Below, piece after piece: positions 1 through 8,632 of a DNA stretch of 23,267 nucleotides (position 1 is its first letter; each line of letters opens with the position of its first letter). The notes under the pieces were generated by a model, which was not told the origin of the DNA, searched no databases, and saw only the letters and a list, made by a program, of their open reading frames with translations. Origin of the DNA: CALFXN01 sp937957815. Lineage in GTDB: Bacteria; Synergistota; Synergistia; Synergistales; Aminobacteriaceae. The DNA lies in the NCBI GenBank assembly GCA_036788195.1, contig DAIQNX010000047.1, forward strand, positions 1-23,267, written 5' to 3'. The position numbers and the translations under genes are program-made.

Positions 1-1
1 C

Positions 2-61
2 GACGAACTCGAATCGCTGCTTCTCGACCCCGCGGACGCGCCCGCGTTCCGGCAGCGGTAA
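2..61 (+). CDS. 3' end of an unidentified gene (partial)
   Basis: The first 20 codons of the window read as an open frame ending in TAA at 59-61, encoding a short acidic tail rich in Leu, Asp and Ala (DELESLLLDPADAPAFRQR). The rest of the gene lies left of the window, so neither family nor function can be named. The codons are G/C-ending like those of real genes in the window, and nothing else explains the stretch. It could be a chance open frame. Confidence 0.35.
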   Translation, partial: DELESLLLDPADAPAFRQR

Positions 62-105
62 GGGAGTCGCAGGGAAAACGTCGTCGCGACGCACGCCATG
101 TCGGT

Positions 106-352
106 TCACCGGGACCAGTTCTCGTGGCTGACCGGCAACCTGTTGAGTTCGTTCCGGAAGGTCTTCCAGTGGGGCACGAGCCGATCCATGAGCGCGATGA
201 ACCGGGCGTTGTGCGTTGGCTCCACGAGGTGCGCCATCTCATGGGCGACGACGTATTCCAGAAACTCGCGCGGCTTGCGGGGTGTGTTCCGGATGTTTCC
301 TGTCGCCGCCGCTCGCGGCCGGCAGCTGGAAGTCAAATATCCTTTGTGTCAT
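106..352 (-). pseudogene. Remnant of a YgjP/DUF45-type zinc metallopeptidase gene
   Basis: The last ~60 codons encode a well-preserved C-terminus of the YgjP-like (DUF45, M48-like) metallopeptidase family: EYVVAHEMAHLVEPTHNARF holds the HExxH zinc motif and the third ligand His, followed by the family's terminal FRNELNRLPVSHENW-like end. Intact members are about 230 aa. Here everything before a GNIR-like segment is missing. The open frame can only begin at a TTG without a ribosome site (ORF end near 336). Just upstream, in another frame, an ATG at 352-350 begins a plausible N-terminus (MTQRIFDFQLPAA). The simplest reading is an internal deletion of roughly 150 codons plus a frameshift, leaving a dead gene. 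A functional 76-aa protein is unlikely because the core fold is gone. Confidence 0.7.
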
Positions 353-465
353 AATATCCCGACTTCTCCGGCGCAGAGCGAAAAAAAACGGGCGGCGGGT
401 GACCCGTCCCTCCGTCCTTATGATACACGGTCCGAAAACAGAGCCTCGAGAGGAGAGAATGTCCA

Positions 466-1281
466 ATGAGGAAATGGCTATGGGTATTGAGTGTCGTCGC
501 CATCGCAACCGTATTGCCGGTTCCGATGGCGCGGGCGGTGGATTCCGGCAGGGAAGCGACGCTCGAAGCCGCGTATCAGCGACTCACCAAAGCGATGGAT
601 CCGGACGACATGAAGAAGCTCTACTCCCTGCTCGACCGGATGAAAACGGCAGGGCTCGTCTACGACGAGCGACTCGTCGTCCCGGAGAGGAACGTCGTCG
701 CGTGCAAGACTCCGGAACAGCTTCACGTCCTGTGGGGAATCATGGCGATGGATGCGACGTACGCGCTCCTGTTCGAAAAGAGCCCCGAACGCTTCGTGGC
801 CGAGGGAAAGAAACTCGAGGAGCGCATCGCGTTCCCGCGCGACGTCCTGAAGCAGGAGAGCGTCGTGATGAACAGGGACGAGAAGGTCGACAAGTCGGTC
901 GCCTTCACGCTCGCGATGCTGAAGACCGCGAAGACGGACCCCGTCGTGCTGAACATGTTCGTGGGAGGATTCTACGGCAGTACGATCGAACTGTTCCACC
1001 TGTTCTGCTCCCTCGGACTCGCGACGGGCGTGACGAAAGAATATCTCGAGCTCGTCAACGTCCACGTTCCGCAGCTCGCGCTGGCGAAAGAGATCCTCGA
1101 CGCCTACTCCGATAACGGAGAGCTGACGAAACTGCTGGATACGGACAACAGGAGGCGGGTTATTTCCTCAATTATCGACATCATCGGCGCGAAACTCGGG
1201 AAACTGACGGAGGGTGACCTCGGGCGGATTCTGGAGATCATCGGCGCCGTCCGCGATCCTCTCGTCGCGGCCTGCAACTGA
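466..1281 (+). CDS. Exported protein of unknown function
   Basis: Encodes 271 aa. The first ~24 residues form a typical Sec signal peptide: positively charged MRK, a hydrophobic core, and a likely cleavage after ARA before VDSG, so the mature protein should be periplasmic or secreted. No cysteine follows the cleavage site, so it is not an obvious lipoprotein. The mature part looks largely alpha-helical, with many Leu/Lys/Glu heptad-like stretches and no recognisable catalytic motif. The start at 466 is favoured by AGGAGAG at 451-457, 8 nt upstream; an ATG at 459 is in another frame. A strong hairpin separates it from the ABC transporter gene downstream, 55 nt away. I do not recognise the family. 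A helical substrate-binding or envelope-associated role is only a guess from the export signal and the neighbour. Confidence 0.8.
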   Translation: MRKWLWVLSVVAIATVLPVPMARAVDSGREATLEAAYQRLTKAMDPDDMKKLYSLLDRMKTAGLVYDERLVVPERNVVACKTPEQLHVLWGIMAMDATYALLFEKSPERFVAEGKKLEERIAFPRDVLKQESVVMNRDEKVDKSVAFTLAMLKTAKTDPVVLNMFVGGFYGSTIELFHLFCSLGLATGVTKEYLELVNVHVPQLALAKEILDAYSDNGELTKLLDTDNRRRVISSIIDIIGAKLGKLTEGDLGRILEIIGAVRDPLVAACN

Positions 1282-1289
1282 CGCTCCGC

Positions 1290-1326
1290 CACGGGGTGCG
1301 GCCCGTTCTCCGGACCGCACCCCGTG
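1290..1326 (+). terminator. Strong GC-rich hairpin between the exported-protein and ABC transporter genes
   Basis: A perfect 12-bp inverted repeat (CACGGGGTGCGG at 1290-1301, CCGCACCCCGTG at 1315-1326) encloses a 13-nt loop. It starts 9 nt after the stop codon of the upstream gene. No T-tract follows, so it is not a textbook intrinsic terminator; it may attenuate read-through or protect the upstream mRNA 3' end. It also sits just before the transporter start codon (1337), which has no clear Shine-Dalgarno sequence. Confidence 0.45.
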
Positions 1327-1336
1327 AACCGCATTC

Positions 1337-4300
1337 ATGACCGTCACCGAAATCGTTCTCAACGGCATTCTGAATCTCTTCGCCCTTCAGGCGGCGACGC
1401 TGCCCGAGGCAGTCCTCCCCCTTGCGCGCAAACGAGCGGCCTCCTATCTCCGCGATCATCTCGGTCTCGGAGAACCCGCCCCGTATCTCGCGCTGTACGA
1501 TACGGTCCTCGAAATTCACCACACCGACGCGGGGCGCCACTCGACGGAACAGGCGCGATCCGTCGCTTCGGGACTCCGCTCCTCGCTGGCCCGGGACGGA
1601 CAGTATCAGGTCGTCGTGGTTCTCGCCGACATCGAGGCGCTCGGAGAAGAGGCCGCGCCGTCCGCCGTCCGGGACGGCGTTATCGACGCGTTCGAGATTC
1701 CACGCGCGTTCGCGGGAGAATATGCCATCCTGTCCGCCCCGTCTTTTCCATGGGACGGCGCGGCGCTTTCGGAAAACTTTCTTCTTCCCGGGGAAAATCC
1801 GACCGGCAGCGCGCGCGTTCTGCGCCGCCCCCTTCACAGGAACGCGTTCGCGATTCTGCGTACCGCGGACGGTCCGCTGTTCCTCCGGAGTTCGTGCAGC
1901 GACCTTCAGCTCGACGGCGCGCCGCTTCCGTCCGGATCCGTCCGGGCGCTGAAACCGGGTTCGGTCCTCTGCGTTTCAGGCGACCGGATCCACTTTCCGG
2001 AGATCGCCGCGGCATTCTCCGCCGCGCTCGACGCGGGCGAGATTCCCGTTCTCAGAGCCGAGGGGCTCGACTTCCGGTATCCGGGGTCCGACGATGCCGG
2101 GCTCCACGACTTCAGTTTCTCCGTCTCCGGGGGCAATCTCGTCGCGATCATGGGGGGCAGCGGCTCCGGAAAGACGACGCTCCTCTCGCTGCTCACGGGC
2201 AAGTTGCGTCCCAGGGCCGGAAGGCTCCTGCTGAACGGCCGCGACGTGACCGACGGCTCCATGGCGCACACGGGAATCCTGGGGTACGTTCCCCAGGACG
2301 ATCTGCTTTTCGAGGATCTCACCGTTTTCGACAACCTCTATTACTGCGCCCGCCTCAGCCTTCCGGGCCTCGACGACGCCGGGCTGCGCCGCCGGTGCCT
2401 CGCCCTGCTGGACGAGCTGAATCAGCTCGACATCGCAGAAATCCGGGTCGGAAGCCCCCTCGACAAGACCATAAGCGGCGGGCAGCGGAAACGTCTCAAC
2501 ATCGCGCTCGAACTCATCCGGGAGCCGGCCGTCCTCCTCGTCGACGAACCGACGAGCGGACTGTCCTCCGCGGACTCCGCGAACGTGGTCTCACTCCTGA
2601 AGGCCCAGACGGCCAGGGGAAAAATCGTGATCGCCGTCATCCACCAGCCGTCCGGCGAGGTGTTCAGGATGTTCGACCGACTCTGGATGCTCGATGCCGG
2701 AGGCCGTCCCATCTTCGACGGCAACCCCCTCGACGCGCTCGTCTATTTCCGGACGGCCTCGTACCGCGCCGGCAACGAGGAATTCGCCTGCCCGCGCTGC
2801 GGACACGTGAACCCCGAGCAGATCTTCGACATCGTCGAGGAACGGACGGTCGACGCGCGGGGGTTCCCCACGCGGATACGGAAGACGACGCCGGAGGAGT
2901 GGAACCGCCTGTACGTTCGGGAGAGGGAAAGAAGGGAAGCTCCCGGGCCGGAGCCGATTCCGGCGGAAAGCGCCTCGGCAAAACCCGCCCCGGCGGAACC
3001 GGCCGGGAAGCGCGCCGCGCCTTCCCTGCGCGAACAGTTCGCGGTCTTTTTCCTCAGGACGGCCAGGAGCCGGATCGCCAACACGGGCTACCGAATGGCC
3101 GCGACACTGGAGCCTCTCATTCTGGCACTGGCGGCGGGCTTTCTCTTCCGGGGCTTCCGGGGCGCGGAGTACGTGTTCAGAAACAACGCCAACGTGCCGG
3201 GGTATTTCTTCATCAGCGCCGTGATCGCGGTCTTCCTCGGCATGGCGCTCGCGGCCGACGAGATCAACGGAGACCGCAAAATCCTCGAACGGGAACGGCT
3301 TCTCGGACTCGACCGTCGATGCTATCTCGCGTCCAAGGCCTTCTGGCTCCTTCTCGTGTGCGGTCTCCAGACGGGGCTCTACGCAACGCTGGGCAATCTC
3401 ATCCTCGAAGTCCCGTCTATGGGGCTCTGGACGTGGATCATCCTCTTCAGCACGTCCGTCTCCGCCGCAATGCTGGGGTTGATCCTCTCGGACGCGATCC
3501 CGTCGCCATCGGCGATCCACATCATGATCCCCGTGCTGCTCGCGCCCCAGATCATTCTCGGCGGGGCCGTCATTCCGTTCGACGATCTCCTGCCCTCCGG
3601 CGCGGGCAACCGGAATGTCCCGATCATCGCCGACGTCATGCCGACGCGATGGGCCTACGAAGCCCTCATGGTGCAGCACTATCGCGGGAACCCGTTCAAC
3701 GCCCCCCTCTTCGGGGACGATACCGTCGCCAAGCGGCTGGACTTCCTCATCGGCGTCCACCTGCCCGAACTCCGGGGGCTTGCGAGCTACCCGTTCGTCC
3801 CCTCGACGACGCCGGACGACGGGGAAATCGCCCATCGCCTCTCCGTGCTTCGCAACGAACTGGACGCCCTGTCCCGCGAAACCGGAATCCCATGGCGGGA
3901 TGACGGCGTCCCCGAATCCGACCTGACGCCGGACGCATATACGAAGGAGATCCGGCAGCGCGTCTTCGCGCACCTGAAACGGGTCGAACGCCTTCTGAAA
4001 ACCGAGAGGGACGAGGCCGTCGCGCGCCGGAACGCCACTGAAGACACGGTCCGGAAGAGGCTCGGAAACGCGGGATACGACCACTTCATGGACATGAACT
4101 TCAACAAAGAAACGGAGAAGCGCCTGTTGGGAATCACGTTCGACGACCGGATCGTCATCTCCGGATCGAGGCTCGTGAGCAGGGTGTTGCCGATCGCGAC
4201 GCCCCCGGAGTCGTGCTTCGGACGGGCCCATCTCTTCGCTCCCTTCAAGCGGCTGGGAGATCGCGACATTCCGACCCCCGCGTTCGACGTCGGGGCCCTG

Positions 4301-4429
4301 TGGCTCCTCTCGGCGCTCTTCTACGGAGCCCTGTCGCTCCGCGTTCCGGAGCGCGCCGCACGCTTCCTGACGCTGGCGTTCAGCGGAAAATCGCCAACGC
4401 GCGCCAAACGACGTCTTACGGTTCCGTGA
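1337..4429 (+). CDS. ABCG-type ABC transporter (ATPase fused to permease) with TerB-like, FHA-like and zinc-ribbon segments
   Basis: Encodes 1030 aa and looks like a half-transporter that would dimerise in the inner membrane. Residues ~1-130 resemble a TerB-like helical domain and ~150-225 an FHA-like beta segment. The ATPase follows: Walker A GGSGSGKTT (~273-281), signature ISGGQRKRL (~379), Walker B AVLLVDEPTSG (~398) and the switch His in AVIHQPSGE. A CPRCGHVNPEQ zinc-ribbon-like segment comes at ~485, then a Pro/Ala-rich linker. The ABC2-type membrane domain has hydrophobic spans between ~590 and 740 and a last span near 986-1004. Before that last span lies an unusually long hydrophilic insertion of ~230 residues, probably outside the membrane. 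ABCG-like order (ATPase first) suggests export, but the substrate is unknown. The start lacks a clear ribosome site. The preceding exported protein is a possible partner. Confidence 0.88.
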   Translation: MTVTEIVLNGILNLFALQAATLPEAVLPLARKRAASYLRDHLGLGEPAPYLALYDTVLEIHHTDAGRHSTEQARSVASGLRSSLARDGQYQVVVVLADIEALGEEAAPSAVRDGVIDAFEIPRAFAGEYAILSAPSFPWDGAALSENFLLPGENPTGSARVLRRPLHRNAFAILRTADGPLFLRSSCSDLQLDGAPLPSGSVRALKPGSVLCVSGDRIHFPEIAAAFSAALDAGEIPVLRAEGLDFRYPGSDDAGLHDFSFSVSGGNLVAIMGGSGSGKTTLLSLLTGKLRPRAGRLLLNGRDVTDGSMAHTGILGYVPQDDLLFEDLTVFDNLYYCARLSLPGLDDAGLRRRCLALLDELNQLDIAEIRVGSPLDKTISGGQRKRLNIALELIREPAVLLVDEPTSGLSSADSANVVSLLKAQTARGKIVIAVIHQPSGEVFRMFDRLWMLDAGGRPIFDGNPLDALVYFRTASYRAGNEEFACPRCGHVNPEQIFDIVEERTVDARGFPTRIRKTTPEEWNRLYVRERERREAPGPEPIPAESASAKPAPAEPAGKRAAPSLREQFAVFFLRTARSRIANTGYRMAATLEPLILALAAGFLFRGFRGAEYVFRNNANVPGYFFISAVIAVFLGMALAADEINGDRKILERERLLGLDRRCYLASKAFWLLLVCGLQTGLYATLGNLILEVPSMGLWTWIILFSTSVSAAMLGLILSDAIPSPSAIHIMIPVLLAPQIILGGAVIPFDDLLPSGAGNRNVPIIADVMPTRWAYEALMVQHYRGNPFNAPLFGDDTVAKRLDFLIGVHLPELRGLASYPFVPSTTPDDGEIAHRLSVLRNELDALSRETGIPWRDDGVPESDLTPDAYTKEIRQRVFAHLKRVERLLKTERDEAVARRNATEDTVRKRLGNAGYDHFMDMNFNKETEKRLLGITFDDRIVISGSRLVSRVLPIATPPESCFGRAHLFAPFKRLGDRDIPTPAFDVGALWLLSALFYGALSLRVPERAARFLTLAFSGKSPTRAKRRLTVP

Positions 4430-4505
4430 CCTTCCGGCGGATCATCCTTTACGGAACGCCGGTATTCTGTGCGCGCAGGAGAGTTCCATCGGCGGGGGGA
4501 TCGTA

Positions 4506-6365
4506 TTGCAGACGACTTCGATGATCGACATGACGCCCCGGGATATCGTGGATCAGTTCCGTATGCTCATTCGCGACGGAGGGATCAGACCGGTGTTTCA
4601 GCCAATCGTTGATATTCGCGGAGGTTCGGTGTTCGGGTACGAGGTCCTGTCGCGCGGGAAACCGCCCCTCGAATCCCCGGAGGCGTTCTTTCGCGTTGCG
4701 CGCGAGAACGACATGCTCTGGGAATGCGAACAGGCGTGCCGGAAAGCCGCGTTTTCGAGCGGTCCGTTCAAGGCGTGGAACAAAGATGCGCGCCTCTTCA
4801 TCAACGTCAGCCCCGAAATTTTCGTCGATCCCAGGTTCCGGCGGACGTTTTCGGCCGCGCGCCTCAAGGAAGCGGGTTTCTCGGAGCGACAAATGGTTTT
4901 CGAGATCACGGAGAAGTGTTCCGTCCCGGATTACCGCGCGTTGTCGGAGGCCGTCGCCCACTTCAGGCATCAGGGATTCGAAATCGCGCTCGACGATCTC
5001 GGGGCCGGAAATTCCGGACTTCAGACGCTGGCGTGCTGCGCTCCCGACTACATGAAAATCGACATGTCCCTGATCCGTGGAATAACGCACGACCCGTACA
5101 AGCAGAACATCGTGGCGTTCCTCTGCTCCTTCTCGTCGAAGGTGAACGCGAAGGTCATCGCCGAGGGCGTCGAGGACTGGGACGACCTCAGGACGGTCCT
5201 TGAGCTCGGCGTCCGCTTCGCGCAGGGGTATTGCCTCGCGAGACCGACCGGGGAGATCGAAGCTCCTGAAGAATCCGTCATGCGGGAGATACGGGACATC
5301 CGGAACGACATCCTCCGCAGGACGGGTGACGTCTGCGAGGGTGAAGAGGGCGTCATGGCGCTGGCGCAACGGGGAACGGTCCTGCGGTGCGCAGAGATCG
5401 ACTGCGAGGAGATGGAGCGCCGTTTCCGCCGTTCCCCCTCGACCGACCACGTCGTCGTCTTGGACGGGGCGAAACCGTACGGTCTCATCACGCGTCAGGG
5501 ATTCTTCCAGAAAATGGGAGGTGCCTTCGGCTACCAGCTCTTCCAGAAGCAGGCGGTCGAATGCGCCGCGAAACGCGATTTTCTCGCGGTGCCGCGGCAG
5601 ACGCCCGTGAGCGGACTCGCGAAGTCGGCAATGGAGCGATGCCACGACGACCTGTACGATCCCGTCGTCGTCGTCGACGAAAACGGGAACTACTCCGGCA
5701 CGATCACGATGAAGCAGATCATTTCGCGCGCGGAAGAACTCGAGATCGAGCGCGCGCTGAACTGCAACCCGCTGAGCGGCCTGCCGGGAAACCGGCACAT
5801 CGAGGCGTGGATCCGCGAGAGCAGGGACGGCGGAACGCCGTTTTCGCTGATCTACGCGGACCTGGACCGGTTCAAGGAATACAACGACACGTACGGCTTC
5901 ACGAACGGCGACCGGCTGATCATGTTGCTGACACGAATCCTCAGGGACGCCCTCGCCGATCTTCCGAAAGGCTCCCGTCTGGGGCACGTCGGAGGGGATG
6001 ATTTCGTCTGCGTCGTTCCGGGAAAGGTTCCGGCGGATGTCCTGAAAACCGTGTGCGTTTCCTTCGACAGGGACAGGATGGAGCTCTTCAGCAGGACGGA
6101 CGCCTTGCGGGGGTTTTTCGAGGCGAGAGACCGGAAGGGCGAGATCTGTCAGGTTCGGCTGACCACGCTTTCCCTTTCCGTGGTCGAGAGTGAAAAGCTG
6201 GAGGCCGGAATGCACGCGGGGCACATCGCGCAGGTCGCCGCATCCCTGAAGCACTACACCAAGCAGATGACGGCCCTCGAAGGGAAAAGCACGTATCTCT
6301 TCGAACGCAGGGTTCATTCGACTCCCATCCTGCTGGGAACCGGAGCCGTTTCCACGCCGCGCTGA
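4506..6365 (+). CDS. EAL-CBS-GGDEF cyclic di-GMP turnover protein
   Basis: Encodes 619 aa from a TTG preceded by GGGGGGA at 4495-4501; an in-frame ATG at 4521 is the alternative. Residues ~25-255 are an EAL phosphodiesterase domain with the metal and catalytic signatures visible: E46-V-L, NVSPEIF, FEITE, LDDLGAG, KIDMSLI, IAEGVED and AQGYCLARP. It should therefore hydrolyse cyclic di-GMP. Residues ~270-400 resemble a CBS pair, a likely nucleotide-sensing module. The C-terminal GGDEF domain (~430-600) keeps DLDRFKEYNDTYG but reads GGDDF at ~496-500 and shows no RxxD inhibitory site, so cyclase activity is doubtful and a GTP-sensing role is possible. No membrane segment or signal peptide is seen, so it is probably cytoplasmic. 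It converges on the HD-GYP gene. Confidence 0.9.
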   Translation: MQTTSMIDMTPRDIVDQFRMLIRDGGIRPVFQPIVDIRGGSVFGYEVLSRGKPPLESPEAFFRVARENDMLWECEQACRKAAFSSGPFKAWNKDARLFINVSPEIFVDPRFRRTFSAARLKEAGFSERQMVFEITEKCSVPDYRALSEAVAHFRHQGFEIALDDLGAGNSGLQTLACCAPDYMKIDMSLIRGITHDPYKQNIVAFLCSFSSKVNAKVIAEGVEDWDDLRTVLELGVRFAQGYCLARPTGEIEAPEESVMREIRDIRNDILRRTGDVCEGEEGVMALAQRGTVLRCAEIDCEEMERRFRRSPSTDHVVVLDGAKPYGLITRQGFFQKMGGAFGYQLFQKQAVECAAKRDFLAVPRQTPVSGLAKSAMERCHDDLYDPVVVVDENGNYSGTITMKQIISRAEELEIERALNCNPLSGLPGNRHIEAWIRESRDGGTPFSLIYADLDRFKEYNDTYGFTNGDRLIMLLTRILRDALADLPKGSRLGHVGGDDFVCVVPGKVPADVLKTVCVSFDRDRMELFSRTDALRGFFEARDRKGEICQVRLTTLSLSVVESEKLEAGMHAGHIAQVAASLKHYTKQMTALEGKSTYLFERRVHSTPILLGTGAVSTPR

Positions 6366-6416
6366 GGGAACCCGTCGAGGCGCACGACAACGAGTACGTC
6401 ACTCGTCGGATTCCGG

Positions 6417-8417
6417 TTATGTCGAACCCCGCGCGATCGCCTCGAACTCGGCGGCGCACCCGAGGAAAACCCTGACGAGACGCGGGTCGAAATGGACTCC
6501 GGCACCCGCGACGATAATGGCGACGGCCTCCTCGTGGGGAATCGGGATCTTGTAGGGGCGTCCGCTTACGAGCGCGTCGTAGACGTCGGCGATCGCCATG
6601 ACCCTCGCGATGAACGGGATATCCTCTCCTTTGAGCCCGTGCGGGTATCCCGACCCGTCCCACTTCTCGTGGTGGAATTCCGTGATCTGCCGCGCGTAGA
6701 CGATGAAGGGGGCGTCCCCCAGGATCCTCGCCGCCTCGAGGAGCACGTCGCTCCCGATCGTCGTGTGTCGCTTGGCGATATCGAACTCGGGCGGCGTCAG
6801 CTTTCCGGGCTTGAGGAGGATCATGTCCGGGACCCCGACCTTCCCGATGTCGTGAAGCGTCGCGGCCTGCCAGAGAAGGGGGATATGCTCGCTGGGGAAA
6901 AACGCCTCGCCCCCCGAACGCTCGAGGAGCAGCCGGAAATACTCCTTCGTCCGCAGGACGTGGTCTCCCGTCCCCTGGTCGCGATACTCCGCGAGGATCG
7001 CCATGCTCGCGATCAGGGTCTCCTGATGGCGCTCGAGTTCTTTCGTCTTGGCGGCGATCAGAAGCTCGAAGCGCTTGCGTTCGGAAATGTCGCGGATGCT
7101 CTCGATGGCGCCGACGACCTTTCCCTCCGCGTCGCGCAAAGGTGAGACCCTCGCGTAGATCCAGCCGCCCCTGCCTCCGTTCATCGCGGGACAGAACGCT
7201 TCTCCTTCGTAGACGTCGCCGTTCCGGATGATCGGCGAGTAGAGTTCCGCCGTCGCGGGTTCGTATCCGAACACCATATCCATGAGCTGCGGCCGCTTTT
7301 CGCCGTAGAACGGAACCGTGTAGGCGTAGTCCCCCCGGCCAAGCATCTCAGAAGCCGGGATTCCCGTCATCTCCTCCATCGCCCGGTTCCAGATGATCAC
7401 GCGTTTCTCCCTGTCGACGGCCAGCGTCGCGTCCGGCAGAAAGTCGATGATATCCCTCAGCTGCCGCCTCACCGCGGACGCCTCGGTTTCGGCCCGCATC
7501 TTTTCGATATAGACGCTGAGCTGGTTCGCGACGACCTGGAGGATCTCGAGGGCGACATCGTCGTACGCCGCCGGATCGCCGTAGCTCTGCAGGATGACGG
7601 CGCCGAAGACGCTGCCGTTGTTCTGCATCGGAACGCCGAGCCACACCTCGGCGCGCGCTCCGACGAGGTCGATGATCCCTTCGTCGGCGAGCCTCCGGAT
7701 ATCCGCCTTCGTGAACCGCATCGCCCGCCCGTTCCGGATGACCATCCCGGTCAGCGATCTCTCGCCGGACCAGCACGCCGGAAGCTCCTTTTCGTCGCGA
7801 CTCAGGTCCGGCAGGGTTCGGAGGGTTTTCGCGGCTTCGTCGTACTCCGCGACGAGGAAATTCCGCGTATCCATCAGTTCGCCGAGTTCCCTCCGGGCGA
7901 TTCCGACGACCTCGTCCGGCGTCCTGGCGCTCACGATGCCGTCGGCGATCGCGCGCTGCACCCTCTCGACCACTTCCGCCCGCTTCCGGTCGGTAACGTC
8001 CGTATCCGTTCCACGATAGCCGCACAGCTTTCCGCCGTCGTCGAACAGGGGAACCGCGCTCACGGAGAACCACCGGACGGCGCCGTTCCGCGCCCTCACG
8101 GGCATCTCCCGCATCCGGAAGGGTTCTTCCCGGCCGAACGCCTCCGATATGACTCTGCAGAATGCCTCCCTTCCTTCGTCCGGGTGAAGATCGCACAGCC
8201 GAACCCTTCCGACGAGATCCCCGGGAGGGTATCCGAGAAGCGCTTCCGCCGCGCGGCTCACGAACGTATACGTCCCGCCGGCGTCGACCTGCCAGAGGAA
8301 CGTCCCGCTCAGCTCCGCGATCCGGTTCAGAGTGTCGTCGCATTCCACGTAGATTTCCGCTTCGCACGAACCGTCGTCAGCGGTACCGCTCCGCTTCCCG
8401 GCCAGATCCCCCGTCAT
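6417..8417 (-). CDS. PAS-GAF-PAS-HD-GYP sensor phosphodiesterase
   Basis: Encodes 666 aa from the ATG at 8417-8415, which follows a GGAGGGGG purine run. The frame stays open to 8609, but the extra 64 codons encode an Arg/Gly-rich stretch typical of noncoding shadow and have no ribosome site. Order: PAS (~25-150, ending GTDTDVTDRKRAE), GAF (~160-310), PAS with PAC (~325-445, ending SIRDISERKRFE), a short helical linker, then HD-GYP (~470-650). HD-GYP signatures are complete: GDHVLRTKEY, TLHDIGKVGVPD, KRHTTIGSDVLL, TEFHHEKWDGSGYP and ADVYDALVSGRPYK. The known role of the family is two-metal hydrolysis of cyclic di-GMP. The sensory domains suggest control by a small ligand or redox cue. No transmembrane segment is seen in the short form. 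Confidence 0.9.
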   Translation of the reverse strand: MTGDLAGKRSGTADDGSCEAEIYVECDDTLNRIAELSGTFLWQVDAGGTYTFVSRAAEALLGYPPGDLVGRVRLCDLHPDEGREAFCRVISEAFGREEPFRMREMPVRARNGAVRWFSVSAVPLFDDGGKLCGYRGTDTDVTDRKRAEVVERVQRAIADGIVSARTPDEVVGIARRELGELMDTRNFLVAEYDEAAKTLRTLPDLSRDEKELPACWSGERSLTGMVIRNGRAMRFTKADIRRLADEGIIDLVGARAEVWLGVPMQNNGSVFGAVILQSYGDPAAYDDVALEILQVVANQLSVYIEKMRAETEASAVRRQLRDIIDFLPDATLAVDREKRVIIWNRAMEEMTGIPASEMLGRGDYAYTVPFYGEKRPQLMDMVFGYEPATAELYSPIIRNGDVYEGEAFCPAMNGGRGGWIYARVSPLRDAEGKVVGAIESIRDISERKRFELLIAAKTKELERHQETLIASMAILAEYRDQGTGDHVLRTKEYFRLLLERSGGEAFFPSEHIPLLWQAATLHDIGKVGVPDMILLKPGKLTPPEFDIAKRHTTIGSDVLLEAARILGDAPFIVYARQITEFHHEKWDGSGYPHGLKGEDIPFIARVMAIADVYDALVSGRPYKIPIPHEEAVAIIVAGAGVHFDPRLVRVFLGCAAEFEAIARGST

Positions 8418-8632
8418 CGGAATTCGCCCCCTCCGCCGCCTCTTTCTTCCCGGATATCCGGAAAAACCGCCTCGCCCGGAGCGGATTCTCCCGACAACGG
8501 GATGTCGCGTTCCGGTTTCGTCCGCATGGTACCACCACGCCCCGAGAGCGGCAAGAAGCCCCCCGTTGACGATCTCCCGGAGACGTCGTATCATCGTTAT
8601 ATTCACCATTTGTATATATGAGGTGATGATTC

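Noticed and set aside
8450..8461. Perfect palindrome CCGGATATCCGG upstream of the HD-GYP gene
   Set aside because: Too short and isolated to assign; no promoter or T-tract beside it, and such palindromes are expected by chance in GC-rich DNA.
8418..8609. N-terminal extension of the HD-GYP protein to an ATG at 8609
   Set aside because: No ribosome site, Arg/Gly-rich shadow-like composition, and a better start with a purine run at 8417.
8590..8632. SOS (LexA) box before the UmuD'-like gene
   Set aside because: TGTATATATGA resembles half of an E. coli-type site, but no second half or other known LexA palindrome is visible; only an A/T-rich stretch.
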